A stretch of DNA of 64,000 bases from Thermothielavioides terrestris NRRL 8126. Taxonomy: Eukaryota; Ascomycota; Sordariomycetes; Sordariales; Chaetomiaceae. The stretch spans positions 9,114,001 through 9,178,000 of the forward strand of contig NC_016457.1 of NCBI RefSeq assembly GCF_000226115.1, in the 5' to 3' direction. The notes below the pieces were generated by a model that was not told the DNA's origin, did not search any database, and saw only the letters and a program-made list of their open reading frames with translations. A program made the translations under genes and the position numbers. Shown here in pieces: positions 23,621 through 34,864 of this stretch (positions are counted from its first letter, which is position 1; each line of letters opens with the position of its first letter).

Positions 23621-24940
23621 ATGTCTCTCGTCCCCCCAGTCTCCCGCGATGGCTGGTCCTACTCGGGCGAGTTCCATGTTGAGGCCAGCGGTCACAACCG
23701 TCATCGTCGCGCGACCATCCCGGAGCTCATAGCCGTGTTCAGCGGTGCCGATGGCTCCAAGGACCGCCCGGCGCATTGGTACGAGGCACAGCTTATGCAT
23801 TACGGCTTGCCGCCGTCTAAGAACAAAGGAACCGCCAAGATGAGACTCTTTGAGGCCGTCAACAGCGGGAATCTCGCCGTGCCCCCGCACATCCTCAAGG
23901 TCGAATCCGAGCTGAAGAAGGAATGGACCAAGCGCGAGCGAGAGGCCAAGCAAGCGCTCAAACAGCTGGCAGCACCAGCCTCGAGCACACCCGCAAAGGG
24001 ATCCAACAAGCGGAAAGCCGACACTGCCCAACTCGCAGCCGGGCCCGGGACCAACGTCAACATCAACCTCGCTCTGTCTATCGGTCCCCAAGGCAACGTG
24101 CAGGTCGCGCCCGCCGAGCCCGCAGCGAAGAAGGCCAAGACCACCAAACCAGTGTCTGGTGGGAAGGCAGCGAAGCCGGCTGAAGTCCCAGGGCCGTCCA
24201 CCCAGACGGATCCACGCGCAAAGCAGACGGCCCGACGTGGTACCTCATCGGCTAGAGGCGGCGGATCAGTCTCATCCAGCCGTACATCCGATACGAGCGG
24301 CAAGCCGGGAGGGCGCCGCCAAATCCAGACGGCTCGGCGCGGTCGCCCATTCACTAGCAAAGCTGCTCCAAGCCGGCCGGCGGCGAGCAGCGGCCAAGCT
24401 CCCCAATTCGACACCACCCCCTTGCAGTGGGACTCGCCAGACGACCCTCCCCCGCCCTACCCAGGATCTCCCGAACATCTCAGCGACGGCACCAGCGGCG
24501 ACGGCCAGTATGGCCAGAATGACGACCGCTTGCCTCCTTTGGGCCTGTTAAACGGACGCTATCACCTGCGCTGCATCGACCCGCCCGAGTTCGCGGACGA
24601 CGATTCAAACATCATCTTCACCCTCGACGGCGACGCCCTCTGGGGTTCGTTCGAGATAGGCCCCGTGGCTGGTATTCTCCGTCTGGACGAGCGGCCCTGG
24701 CGGGCTTCGTACGAGCCGCTCTACTTTCAGTGGCGTGGGGAGGATCTCCAGGGCGGGACACACGCGGAGACTGACGATGGAAGTTACATCAAGTTCCTGG
24801 GTGATGGCAAGGTTGTTGGTAGGCTTGGGTTCTACCGCTCCATGCTCGAATTTGAGGGCTTTCGGGCGAGTGGACAGCAGACGCGCAGCGAGATTAGCCC
24901 GCCCTCAATGAGACGGGAGTGGGAGCAGCGTTGGCTGTAG
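23621..24940 (+). CDS. Unrecognised protein with AT-hook and SAP-like N-terminus
   Basis: One exon, 439 residues; I do not recognise a named family. Residues about 31-90 (IPELIAVFSG, then WYEAQLMHYGLPPSKNKGTA) look like a helix-turn-helix segment resembling SAP-type DNA-binding motifs. A charged helix follows (about 92-115). The middle (120-305) is low-complexity, with NKRK and KKAK basic clusters and an AT-hook core RRGRP at about 239-243; a related TARRG lies near 203-207. The C-terminal part (about 308-410) is rich in aromatic and acidic residues and looks like a beta domain (NGRYHLRC, LWGSFEIG, YFQWRGEDL). A nuclear DNA- or chromatin-associated role is plausible but inferred. An in-frame ATG at 23468 would add 51 residues; I prefer 23621 because the preceding DNA is pyrimidine-rich like a leader. 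Confidence 0.8.
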   Translation: MSLVPPVSRDGWSYSGEFHVEASGHNRHRRATIPELIAVFSGADGSKDRPAHWYEAQLMHYGLPPSKNKGTAKMRLFEAVNSGNLAVPPHILKVESELKKEWTKREREAKQALKQLAAPASSTPAKGSNKRKADTAQLAAGPGTNVNINLALSIGPQGNVQVAPAEPAAKKAKTTKPVSGGKAAKPAEVPGPSTQTDPRAKQTARRGTSSARGGGSVSSSRTSDTSGKPGGRRQIQTARRGRPFTSKAAPSRPAASSGQAPQFDTTPLQWDSPDDPPPPYPGSPEHLSDGTSGDGQYGQNDDRLPPLGLLNGRYHLRCIDPPEFADDDSNIIFTLDGDALWGSFEIGPVAGILRLDERPWRASYEPLYFQWRGEDLQGGTHAETDDGSYIKFLGDGKVVGRLGFYRSMLEFEGFRASGQQTRSEISPPSMRREWEQRWL

Positions 24941-25560
24941 GATTGGTATTTCTGGGTCGCCACCCAATATTGGTCTCCCAATATTGGTCTCCCGGATTTG
25001 CTGCCTAGAGTAGGAGTAAGCCGATAGAAATGAAACGAAGCTTTGTGCCATCTATACCGAAGATTGCCGCCTAGCCAGCCACATGAACGGTGACCGCCAT
25101 GCCGAAGCCCTGAAGGGAGCCCGGAGCTTCCGTCCGCAGGTTGGTTTCGTTAGGATCAACACTTCTTGCCGCCATGAGCCAAAGTCAACTTAGGATAGCC
25201 TTAGGGGCGGGTTCGATGGTGATCGTTCTGTCAACGCATCGCACGCAGACAACGGACGGTGAGTGTTGGAGTGTTGAAGCACTTCACCTCCTTGACCAAC
25301 CATGGAAGCTCCGCTAGGACCGCGTCAGCCGCCAAACGACCCACTGTTTAGGCGTCAGTTGCGCCCCGCAACCACGCAACCACGCGACCCCTGAAACAAT
25401 GCCCCTCCCCCGCACAGGCACGGCTTCATCCCACCTTGATGCCCACTTTCTGCCCAAATAAGCTGGACTTGGGCGTTTGCTGGCTTCACAGACTCCTTTA
25501 TATACGGTAGTTAGATTCTTTCCATCGTCAACTGACAGAAAAGCGTCATAGACTCCAATC
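24941..25560. other. Intergenic spacer before AIP1
   Basis: Contains two adjacent copies of CCAATATTGGTCTC (24964-24991), each with a palindromic CCAAT/ATTGG core, about 570 bp upstream of AIP1. A TATATA-like word lies near 25500. No coding signal. Confidence 0.5.
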
Positions 25561-27491
25561 ATGTCGATCGAGATCGAAAAGATCCTGGCTGCAGCCCCAG
25601 CAACAACGCGGGGCCAGCCGACGCAGCTCTCCTGCGACCCGAAGGGGGAGCGCATAGCTTACGCCGTGAGCAACTCTCACTCCATCCCTGGACGCTCCGT
25701 CGTTCTTCTTCCTCGCCACTAACTCTCCCGACGCAGTCCGGCAAGTCCATCTTCCTCCGCAGCATCGACGATCCCTCCATCAGCAAGCAGTACACCGGCC
25801 ACACGGCCGCCACGACGGTCGCCAAGTTCTCGCCCTCGGGCTTCTGGGTCGCGTCGGGCGACGTCTCGGGCAAGGTGCGCGTGTGGGACGCCGTTGACGC
25901 GGTCAACACCAAGGGCGAGTATGCCATCATCTCGGGCCGCATCGCCGACCTGGCGTGGGACGGCGACAGCCAGCGCGTGATTGCCGTCGGCGACGGCCGC
26001 GAGCGCTTCGGCCACTGCTTCACCGCCGACAGCGGGAACAGCGTCGGCGAGGTGAGCGGGCACAGCAAGGTCGTCAACGCCGTCGCGATCCGCCAGCAGC
26101 GGCCGCTGCGGGCCGCGACCGTCTCCGACGACAGCACCATGTGCTTCCTGCACGGCGCGCCCTTCAAGTTCGCCAGCAAGGCAACCGGGATACACAAGGG
26201 GTTTGTGTTGGGTGCGGCGTTCAGTCCGGATGGGAGCACGCTGGTTACGGTTGGCGCGGACAGGAGGATCCAGCTGTACGACGGGAAGACGGGCGAACCG
26301 ACGAAGCAGGTCGGCGAGGGGGTACACACCGGCAGCATCTTTGCTGTGAGCTGGGCAAAGGACTCGAAGCGGTTTGTTACGGCGAGCGCGGATCAGACGG
26401 TGCGCGTATGGGATGTTGAGTCCGGAGAGTGTGTGCAGACATGGCGGATCGGCGAGGAGGGCAGCGTCAATGTCGGGGACCAGCAAGTTGGCGTGGTGTG
26501 GCCACACGGGCGGAGCGACGGGCTCATTATCAGCCTGAGCTTGAATGGTGATCTCAACTACCTCACCGAGGGGAAGGACAAGCCCACCAGGGTGGTCCAG
26601 GGGCATAACAAGACTGTGACGGCGCTCGGCAGGGCATCTGACGGAAAGGGAAACACGCTCGCGACCGGCAGCTTCGACGGCAAGGTGTGCAGCTGGGACG
26701 TCAAGACGGGCATCGGCAGCGTGGTGGAGGGCCAGGCACACTCCAACCAAGTCACACAGTTCGCCTCCGCCGGCGGCCAAATATACAGCGTAGGCTGGGA
26801 CGACACGCTGCGGACTATCCAGGAATCGACTAACAACTTCCTCGGGACACCCACCAAACTCCCCTCCCAACCCAAGGGCATCTCCACTTCCGACGGCCGC
26901 ATTATCGTCGCTTTAAACGACGGCATCGCCGTCTACGCCAACGGTCAGCTCCTCAGCCAACACCCGACCGACTTCACGCCAGGCGCCATCGCAGCCCACG
27001 GCTCATTTGTCGCCGTCGGCGCAGGCAACAACACCGTCCAGATCTATACCCTCGACCCCTCATCCGGCAAGCTCACCCCGACAGGCAAGCTCAGCAGATC
27101 GACAGCCGCGATCTCGGCGCTCGCCTTCTCCCCAGACGGCGCGCACCTCGCGGCGGGCAACGCGGCGGGCAAGATCGTCGTGTACAAGACCGGCGGCGAC
27201 TGGGCGGTGGCGACGGACCGGTGGTCGGCGCACACGGCGCGGGTGCTGAGCATCGCGTGGAACCGCGCGGGCACGCACGCGGCCAGCGGCGGGCTCGACA
27301 CCAACGTGCACGTGTGGAGCCTGGCGAAGCCCGGCAGCCGGATCAAGGCGGCCAACGCGCACAAGGATGGCGTGTACGGCGTCGCGTGGGTCGGGGAGGA
27401 GGAGGAGGGGGGCCGGCACCAGCAGCTGCGGATCGCGAGCACGGGCGGGGACGCGGCGGTCAAGATTTGGGCGGTCAAGGGGCTGCAATGA
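25561..27491 (+). CDS. AIP1: Actin-interacting protein 1 (WD-repeat, cofilin partner)
   Basis: Two exons (25561-25665 and 25737-27491) encode 619 residues, the normal Aip1 length. WD40 repeats fill the whole protein as two beta-propellers; clear repeat ends include GKVRVWD, RIQLYDG, QTVRVWD, GKVCSWD, NVHVWS and AVKIWA. Aip1 works with cofilin to disassemble actin filaments and keeps cortical actin patches dynamic. The first exon carries the conserved start region ILAAAPATTRGQPTQLSCDPKG, and the junction is phase 0. The final repeat has a short Glu-rich insertion (GEEEEGG). The gene converges on ALG13. Confidence 0.95.
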
Positions 27492-28009
27492 GAGCGGTGA
27501 GTTGGCGGAGGAGGCTTGGTGGCGGTGATGGGTGTGTCATCGCGGACTGATGTGACGGGTCACGATGTCATGTTATATGAGCGAGCTGGGAAACGAATAT
27601 CAAACGACCACAATTCCAGGTACCTATAACGAAGCCCCCCGCAAAACCCGCGGTTGTCGACCGGCCCTTTGAACTGTTCCAACCCCATGAGACATGTCGA
27701 ATGAATTTGAATCCGACCAATGAGTCCGACCCCGCCGATGATAACAAAGGGGTATCTCCGTCCAGCAAATCTATGTATGAAATGTAACCACCAACCCAGT
27801 CCGTTCCCTAAGATGAAAAGGCGAGACAATCCCATCTGAAATAAAAGCCAATCACGTGCATCATCGCCGATTCGCGCGCCTTCGCGATCCTCCAAACTTG
27901 AACAAGATAATCCTTGAAGCCGAATGATTCGGAGGTCGGTGAAAGTTGAAGTGAACCACGAGCTGAAGAAACTGGATGAATGATGCCGGCCCAACAATCC
28001 TATCCGGGC
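27492..28009. other. Convergent 3' spacer of AIP1 and ALG13
   Basis: Holds the AIP1 3' end and, if the ALG13 extension is translated, the ALG13 3' end. No open frame of note. Confidence 0.5.
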
Positions 28010-28405
28010 TCAATGACCGTTTCCGTGACCATTCACTCCGTTTGGCAGGTTTGGCAGGATTGGTTCGTCCGGGTCAGCCCACACGCCGTCCCAGTCCGCG
28101 AAAGGATCGGCCTCTTCGACCTCGGCGGGGGCGGGCGAGTGATCACCGTTGGTATGCGGCAGGTTTGGCAGGACACCGTTGGTGTGCGGCAGGTTTGGCA
28201 GGATTGGTTCGTCCGGGTTAGCCCACACACCGTCCCAGTCCGCGAAAGGATCGGCCTCTTCGACCTCGGCGGGGGCGGGCGAGTGATCACCGTTGGTATG
28301 CGCGCCAATTCCGTTGACGGTAGGCAGAGGGAGGTTGGCCTCGTCCAGGTCGATCAGGCTGCTTTCCTGCGATCTGCCCCGCTCTCTTTCGTCCTCCTCG
28401 GAGTC
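28010..28405 (-). other. In-frame extension downstream of the ALG13 stop codon
   Basis: Directly after the TAG of ALG13 the same frame stays open for 131 codons to a second stop at 28010. The translation begins DSEEDERERGRSQ and is acidic, Pro- and Asn-rich. It contains a 48-residue unit repeated in tandem (PAEVEEADPFADWDGVW and PILPNLPHTNG in each copy). The duplication period is a multiple of three, so the frame is kept. This may be the true ALG13 C-terminus joined by splicing, a readthrough product, or a recently cut-off tail. Confidence 0.6.
28044..28302. repeat. 144-bp tandem duplication with nested 30-bp repeat
   Basis: Copy 1 starts at 28044 and copy 2 at 28188, period 144 bp, near-identical over 115 bp with two mismatches. 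Inside, a 30-bp unit is repeated at 28144-28173 and 28174-28203. Both periods are multiples of three and keep the minus-strand frame open, which suggests the DNA was coding when it duplicated. Confidence 0.9.
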
Positions 28406-29485
28406 CTAATCCAGTCGGAGGAAACTGATGTTATCGAGGTCGTTGATGTTGTTGTTGTTGTTGGCAGCGGCCACGGCAGGAGCCACGGCCAGATTGCCCA
28501 GTCGCTCCTGCGCCTCCAGCTCGTCTGGGTAGCAGGTCAGTACGATCCAATCGAAGAGCGTAACGCGATCGGCGGCGGGAACGGGAAACGGCGGTGGAGA
28601 GTACGGCGGGAGGGCGTCCAACGTGCCTTGGCGGATTCGCTCGGCGATGCGCTCGATGGCGGCGGTAAGGTTGCTGTGGCGGGAGGTTAGAGAGAGAACA
28701 CAGGAACAGAAGTTATGGAGGAAGAAAAAAAATAAAAATCGATTTTCGCTTACCCAAGGTGTCCTTGGACGGCCCGGTTCTCCTCTTCGAGGGTCTCGGC
28801 CAGCTCAAGTTGGTGATTGTCCATCAGTGTCGGGTTCGCGACGACAATCAGTGCGGCGCCGACACTCAGGACCTCGCCCACAGTTCCAGTGCCTGGGATG
28901 AAGCGTGAGTTGCGACGAACGCGCGACAGCGGCTCCGAGATGGGAGTAAAACGTACCGCCGTGAGAAATGACACAGCCGGCGCGCCTCACATTCGCCTCG
29001 CCGCGGCAGGCCTCGATATGCGACACTAGGTCGCCCGTGTAATCGAAGCAGCGGATTTCGACGCCGTGCCTCCCCAGCTCAGTCAGGCTGGCGACACGGT
29101 CCTGGAAGGCGGCCAGATCTGGGCCGCACTGGGCTTCCAGGACCGTGAAGCCGTGGTCTGCGAGGCAGCGCAGGAACTCGGGGGTGCTGACCTCGTCGAG
29201 CAAGGCCCGGAAACTGGCCGTTGCTCCGACCGTGACGAAGCAGCGGCGGCCCGCCAACATCGGCTGCGCTGTACTTTGGTGAGCTGGGTCAAGATCATCA
29301 AAAACGTCAGATCGCCGGCGTTTGGTCTCACGAGGTGGGGCAGCGAGGACGATCATCGAGCCGCGGCCCGGACCGCCGCCGCCGCTCCCGTTGACGCCGT
29401 TGACGTCGTTGACCATGGCGACGCGATCGCCAAGAGGAGCGACTGCGGGGCCAGGGCCCGCGAAGAAGTCGGGGAAGGGCTCCAT
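28406..29485 (-). CDS. ALG13: ALG13, catalytic subunit of UDP-GlcNAc transferase
   Basis: Three exons on the minus strand (29485-28957, 28892-28754, 28673-28406) give 311 residues to the first stop. A low-complexity N-terminus (about 1-80) precedes the GT28 C-terminal domain: RCFVTVGATASFRALL, the donor-binding turn ISHGGTGTVGEVLSVG across intron 1, and NPTLMDNHQLELAETL across to intron 2. With membrane protein Alg14 it adds the second GlcNAc to dolichol-PP-GlcNAc on the cytosolic face of the ER. The TAG at 28406-28408 is followed by an open in-frame extension. That TAG also fits a 3' splice site (TTAG then G), and a phase-0 GT donor exists at 28543-28542, so a 138-nt optional intron could remove it. 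The spacer to RSM24 is divergent. Confidence 0.9.
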
Positions 29486-30198
29486 TTTTCTCTTATCGAG
29501 TTGGCTGGGGTCGTCGATAAGTGAGGCGGTGTCTCGGATAAAGTTCGGAATTACTTCGGTGGTTTGGAAATGCGGAATTTATAGCACTGGGCCAAAGCTC
29601 ACCTGGTCTGTGCGCAGCCTTGGATGGGACGAATGGGCCCCGCAATTTGCCAGCTCTGCCATTCACACACTCGAACAATTGCAGACTCATTGTGTGAATT
29701 GAGATTCGACTTGCTGTCTTCTAGCTCAATGCAGCACCGCACCCTCTTCAATAGAGTGTCTTTGGGAAAGCTCTTGTCCCATACATCAACATGTGATCAC
29801 AGCTTTCACGTCGTCTATTCTAATCAAACATCTCAATTTGCTCTGACCGTCGTGGGATAATATTCCAGGCTCGGCGGAAGAACATCCCAATCCACAACTC
29901 GGACCACAATAGAAGAAGTCTGAATCCTGCACTATAGATAGATCATATACACATGCTTGCCTTCCTATCGAATCAGTTGCGTTCCGTCATTCTGAGTGAC
30001 AACAATCACCGTACTCCGTCGCCAAGAAGTACGGATGCAAACGGGAGCACGGCCTAATTGTGGCAGTGCACCTGTGGCTGGTGGTCTTGGCTTCGCGCGC
30101 CCGTTGCACCGCAACTCCGAAATTTTGGCGCTTGGAGTTCCAACCGCGCATCGGCAAGCCGTGTCCCATCAATCATCCCCCCAAGTCGACATTCCGGT
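29486..30198. promoter_or_regulatory. Divergent promoter region of ALG13 and RSM24
   Basis: A 713-bp spacer between start codons pointing away from each other. It includes TACTCCGT at 30011-30018 and TACGGAT at 30029-30035, facing each other. No separate gene seen. Confidence 0.5.
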
Positions 30199-31430
30199 AT
30201 GGCCTCACCCGCCAATCTTCTGCGGCTGTGTCTCCGGAACAGCAGGCGGTTACCGGGCGTCCGGAGAACAGTAGTTCGGCAGATTCCCGCGCGAAGGTTT
30301 TTCTCGACGACGCAATGGCGCGCAGCCGCAGCAGAAGAAGCCGACGAGGACCAGGAACAAGAGGTCGAGTTCGACCGAGTGTTTAGGAACCCCGGTGAAT
30401 ATCTATCGTCCATAGTCAGCAATGAGAAGCTCAGCCCCGAGGAGCGGCAGTTGGCCAGCAGCTTGCTCGAGGACTGGAATAAGGTCCCGCCGGAGACAAA
30501 GCAAGAATACGAAGCTCTGAGGACCGAGCTCAATGAGGAGAGCGCCGCGATTAGGAGGCCGGAATTTATCAAGAAGGACAGTTTCTGGAACGAAGACGAG
30601 CCCGACCCGGATCTAATCGTGGACGAGACCGGCGACGACGACTTCGAGGAGGACGACATCATGGCCATGGGCCACGCCAAGCTCGAGGAGCACCGCGAGT
30701 TCAGAGAATACGCGCGCATCGCCGTGTGGGAGATGCCACTGCTCTCGAGTAAGCCTGCCGGAATCGTCTGATGGCGTGCTGAACCCAAGCAGGCTGACGC
30801 GCGAACCAGAACTTGCCAAACCGTTCCGGCCGCCCACCGAGGAAGAGGTTCTGCGGTTCCGGTACACGACATACATGGGCGAATTCCACCCAGCCGACAG
30901 GAAGGTCGTGGTGGAGTTCTCGCCCAGGGACTTGCCTGGCCTTACCGAAGCCCAGCGGTTGAAGCTCAAGAAGCTTGCCGGGCCGAGGTACAACCCGGAG
31001 ACGGACATCGTCAAGATGAGCTGCGAGCGGTTTGAGCACCAGGCCCAGAACAAGCGATATCTGGGCGACCTCGTGGACAAGATGATCGCCATGGCCAAGG
31101 TAGGACGCGACGCACCTTTTGCACACGCTGCACCGTTCGCTAATGCTAGAATAGGACCCGACCGATATGTTCGAGGACATTCCGCTCGATACTCGCCATC
31201 ACACGTTCAAGAAACAAATCAAGTTTCCCAAGGAATGGTATTTAACGGAGGAGCGGAAGAAGGAGCTCGCCGCTCAGCGGGAACAAGCGCTGCTTCTGGA
31301 CGAGCAGAAGAGGGCCGAGGGGACCATGATTGATGGCGCGCAGATCATTCAGCAGGCTCTGCTTGCTTCACAGCAGGTGGAGGAACCGGTCCCGGTAATG
31401 AGGGGACGCCTGGCGCGTGGCCGTCGGTGA
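30199..31430 (+). CDS. RSM24: Mitochondrial small-subunit ribosomal protein Rsm24/mS35
   Basis: Three exons (30199-30748, 30810-31099, 31155-31430) give 371 residues. The N-terminus is an evident mitochondrial presequence with many Arg and no acidic residues, ending near RRFFSTTQWR. The mature part holds the mS35 family core: FRYTTYMGEFHPADRKVVVEF, LPGLTEAQRLKLKKLAGPRYNPETD, then HHTFKKQIKFPKEWYLTEERK. It is a structural protein of the mitochondrial 37S subunit. The ATG at 30199 opens the presequence; the frame continues upstream but without a better start. Splice phases agree. Confidence 0.93.
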
Positions 31431-32794
31431 GCGCCGTGATCGGACTCTTGATGCTCGGCCAGGCCCCCAAATCAGTGATGGTTGTCGACGAGTGAACCCT
31501 TCGCCCGAAGTATACTCGCCATGATTTCCAGGGCGCCTTGTTCAAGGCAATCTACTCAGCCGCTCTCCGTCGAGGCGAGCGGGCGGATCGCTGTTGGGTC
31601 TTGTATTATGAATTCCACTGTACATCAAATCTGTATAGAGCATTGAGGGAGTCTTTGGGTCTGAGCACACCTCCTCCCGTTCCTCTGGTTTGCCGCCTTG
31701 GAGCATGCGTGCCGTCGCAGGAGTACTGTGGTATTTGAGGTTCAGCTATCGCCGAAGGTTGCCAAGGCAGGGGCGGGAAGTGGTGAGTTGCGGGAGGCAG
31801 GGTCTTGGTCACTCTCGGGAGAACCAGGAGATCGGATCCACCAACTCAACTCTACTTCAGATCCGAAGGCTGTTCCGTTCTTTGAGTCTCCATTCTACGA
31901 TACATTCTAAGAACTTGGAATGCTCAATCTTGATCAGAATGCTGTGCATCAACGCAACCATCTTTCGCTGTTAAGTCTGGCCTCGTTTTAGGGGTCAGGT
32001 GTGAAGCATGCACGACCAATCCCATTTCCAATCCAAGGTGCTTCCAATCCAAGCTGCAGGAAACCTCGGCATCCTGGTTCATGCGGTCTCAGCGCCAAAA
32101 AACTGCAGGCCATCATCCTTGCATCTTGCAGCTCCTCATCAACGGCCGTACAATTCATACTAACGTTACCTAGGTGTCTTGTATTTTACACATATTCGGC
32201 ACCGTGGTGCCGCGCCATCTGGGGTGCTCTGTTTTCGTGTCATCAATGGAGACTCACAGCTCGCAACAGAAATTCGGGAGGTCGAGGAACACTTAATTGC
32301 TCTGAGGCATTTGGGTCGTTTCGGTTGGTATACAATACTTAGCAAGTTGTTCCGCTTCGCTGTTGTTTGAATATCTGAGGCGATGAATCAGGACACAATG
32401 TTAGTTACCGTATGGTATAATACAGTACGCGGCACCGATGGCACTCGCTGTCGATCACTGAAACGATGAAACGGCGTCGGGTGGCCCACCCCGAGCTGCA
32501 TTAGCGTCCTGGGGAGCTTGTGCCTCGGTTCACTGCCCTGATTTCGATCTGGGGACCTTGCGCTCACACCGAGGGGACCTCCTCCTAGAAAGTCCAATGA
32601 GCTTGCAACGGGATCGGGACGATTCCGAGTTTCTATCACCACGGCGGCGACTTAGTTGCCCCGCGACCTGACGTCGACTCCCACCTATTTTGGGCTGCGC
32701 TTCCCCGAGTCTCTGCTCCTCCCGACTTTGCTCCTCATCCGGTCTGCCCAGCAGTCGCATATCCAACCCACCCACCCTTCGGAGAGGAGCAGCC
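31431..32794. other. Intergenic spacer before the aldehyde dehydrogenase
   Basis: A 1.36 kb stretch with a TTACCTAGGT word at 32166-32175. No recognisable coding. It should hold the promoter of the next gene. Confidence 0.5.
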
Positions 32795-34460
32795 ATGGCC
32801 ACCGCAGCTTCGCTTCCCGAATTCCAGGCCACGGCCCTGGATACCATTCCCGGCATTGCCAGCACCGTGCGCGGCACCTTCCGCACACACAAGACGAAAA
32901 AGCTGCAATGGCGCCAGATGCAGCTGCGCAAGCTGTACTGGGCCCTGGAGGACTACCAGCCGCAGCTGCTCGCCGCGCTCAAGCAGGACCTGCACAAGTC
33001 CAGCTTCGAGGCGCTGCTCACCGAACTCGACTGGGTGAAGAAGGACTGCCTGTTCATGCTCGACCATCTCGAGAAGTTCGCCAAGGACGAGAAATTGGGC
33101 GCTCCCCATGTCCCCGTGACCTTCTCCCTGATGAAGTTCCGGATCCGGAAAGAGCCCGTGGGTGCTGTGCTCATCATTGGCCCCTACAACTTCCCGGTCC
33201 AGCTCCTCCTGGCTCCTCTGGTCGGCGCCATCGGCGCTGGCTGTACGGTCGTGCTCAAGCCGTCGGAGCTCACGCCGGCGACCGCAGCGGTCATCAAGGA
33301 GATGCTGGAGAAGAGGCTCGACACTACGGCCTTGGCGGTCGTCAACGGCGGCATTCCCCAGACTAATGCGCTTATGAATGAGAAGTGGGACAAGATCTTC
33401 TTCACAGGCAGCGCCGCGGTGGGCACCATCATCGCGAAGAAGGCCGCCGAGACCCTGACGCCCGTCGTCCTCGAGCTCGGCGGCAAGAACCCTGCTTTCA
33501 TCAGCAAGCACGCCAACCTTGCGCTGGCCGCCAGGCGCCTGATGTGGGGCAAGACTATGAACGCGGGCCAGGTGTGCCTGTCGCATAACTACGTGCTCGT
33601 CGACAAAGACGTCGTTCCGACCTTCATCGAGTTCCTCAAGCAGGCGTACAGGGAGATGTTCCCCAACGGCGCCAAGGCGAGCCCCGACCTGGGCCGCATC
33701 GTCAACCAGCGACACTTCCACCGGCTGAAGAAGATGCTCGACGACACCAAGGGCAAAATCGTCCTCGGCGGCTCCATGGACGAGTCCGAGAACTTCATCG
33801 AGCCGACCGTGGTGCTTGTCGATTCGGTCGACGACTCGATGATGCAGGAGGAGTCCTTTGGTCCAATCTTCTCCATCTACCCGGTGAATTCGCTGGACGA
33901 GGCCCTAAACGTTGCGAACCGGGTCCACCGCACCCCGTTGGCTCTCTTCTCGTTCGGCTCCAAAGCGGAGAACCAGAGAGGTGAGCCATGCCGATTGAGG
34001 AACCTCCCACCCATAAACTTTTGCTGTCCGTAGCTAACACCCACACCTAGTCCTCAACGAAATGACGTCGGGCGGCGCGACGCTCAATGACTCCTTCTTC
34101 CACGGCTCACTCAACACGGTCCCCTTTGGCGGCGTCGGCGACAGCGGCTGGGGCGCGTACCGCGGCAAGGCGAGCTTCGACTGCTTCACGCACTTCCGCA
34201 CCGTCTCGCAGACGCCCTGGTGGGCCGAGAAGCTCATCGACGTGCGCTACATGCCGTTCGACATGGCCAAGCTGCGACGGCTGAACATGCTGACGGGCCA
34301 GAAGCCCAATTTTGACCGCAACGGCAGGGTGATCAAGGGCGTTGGGTACTGGACCACGCTAGTGCTTGGGTTGGGCGGAAAGGGCGCCAAAGGTGCGTTC
34401 CTACGCTGGATGGTCGTTCTTCTGGCCTATTATCTTTATACGCATCGCCTGGGAAGATGA
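32795..34460 (+). CDS. Class-3 aldehyde dehydrogenase with C-terminal membrane anchor (YLO-1-like)
   Basis: Two exons (32795-33980, 34051-34460) give 531 residues. The ALDH fold is intact: NAD-binding IIGPYNFPVQLLLAPLVGAI, general base Glu in LELGGKNP, catalytic Cys at about residue 261 in NAGQVCLS, and GGVGDSGWGAYRGKASFD near the end. A hydrophobic segment at the extreme C-terminus (RWMVVLLAYYLYTH) would anchor it to a membrane, as in class-3 fatty aldehyde dehydrogenases. The closest proteins I recall are Neurospora YLO-1, which oxidises beta-apo-4'-carotenal to neurosporaxanthin, and fatty aldehyde dehydrogenases. No other carotenoid gene is nearby, so the substrate stays open. The intron junction rebuilds a Val codon. 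Confidence 0.92.
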
Positions 34461-34864
34461 TTTTTGGATCGGATTTACTCTTTTTGGATCTTCCGCTTTC
34501 TCTGGTTCATCGATCTAATGCCAGCTCTGTGTTATCTAGGAGACGATGAATGATGGATATGTAGGATTAATTCGCTGTGCAACGGGAAGTTTGGGCTATC
34601 TACTGCTAGGCTTGGGTGCCGCTGATGGCTCGAGGGATTGATATGGCGACAACTACTCGCGTACTGCCTTTTCGCAGTACTTAATCGCTCGATTTCTTGC
34701 TCTCTCCAGTTCTTCACACAGATACCAGGCCATTACTCGGCCACTTTTTTCCTTATGTCGAGCAATCCAGAGTAATGAAAATAGCAATTCGCACGAACGC
34801 ACACGGCCGTGGTTACCTTGATGGAGGCTGTCAACCATATTTCTCATTGGGAATGAAGGAGACA
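34461..34864. other. Convergent 3' spacer
   Basis: Between the stops of the aldehyde dehydrogenase and RRP4. Nothing recognised. Confidence 0.5.

Noticed and set aside
32795..34460. Carotenoid gene cluster around the YLO-1-like dehydrogenase
   Set aside because: No phytoene synthase, desaturase or cleavage oxygenase is in the window; the enzyme may act on fatty aldehydes.
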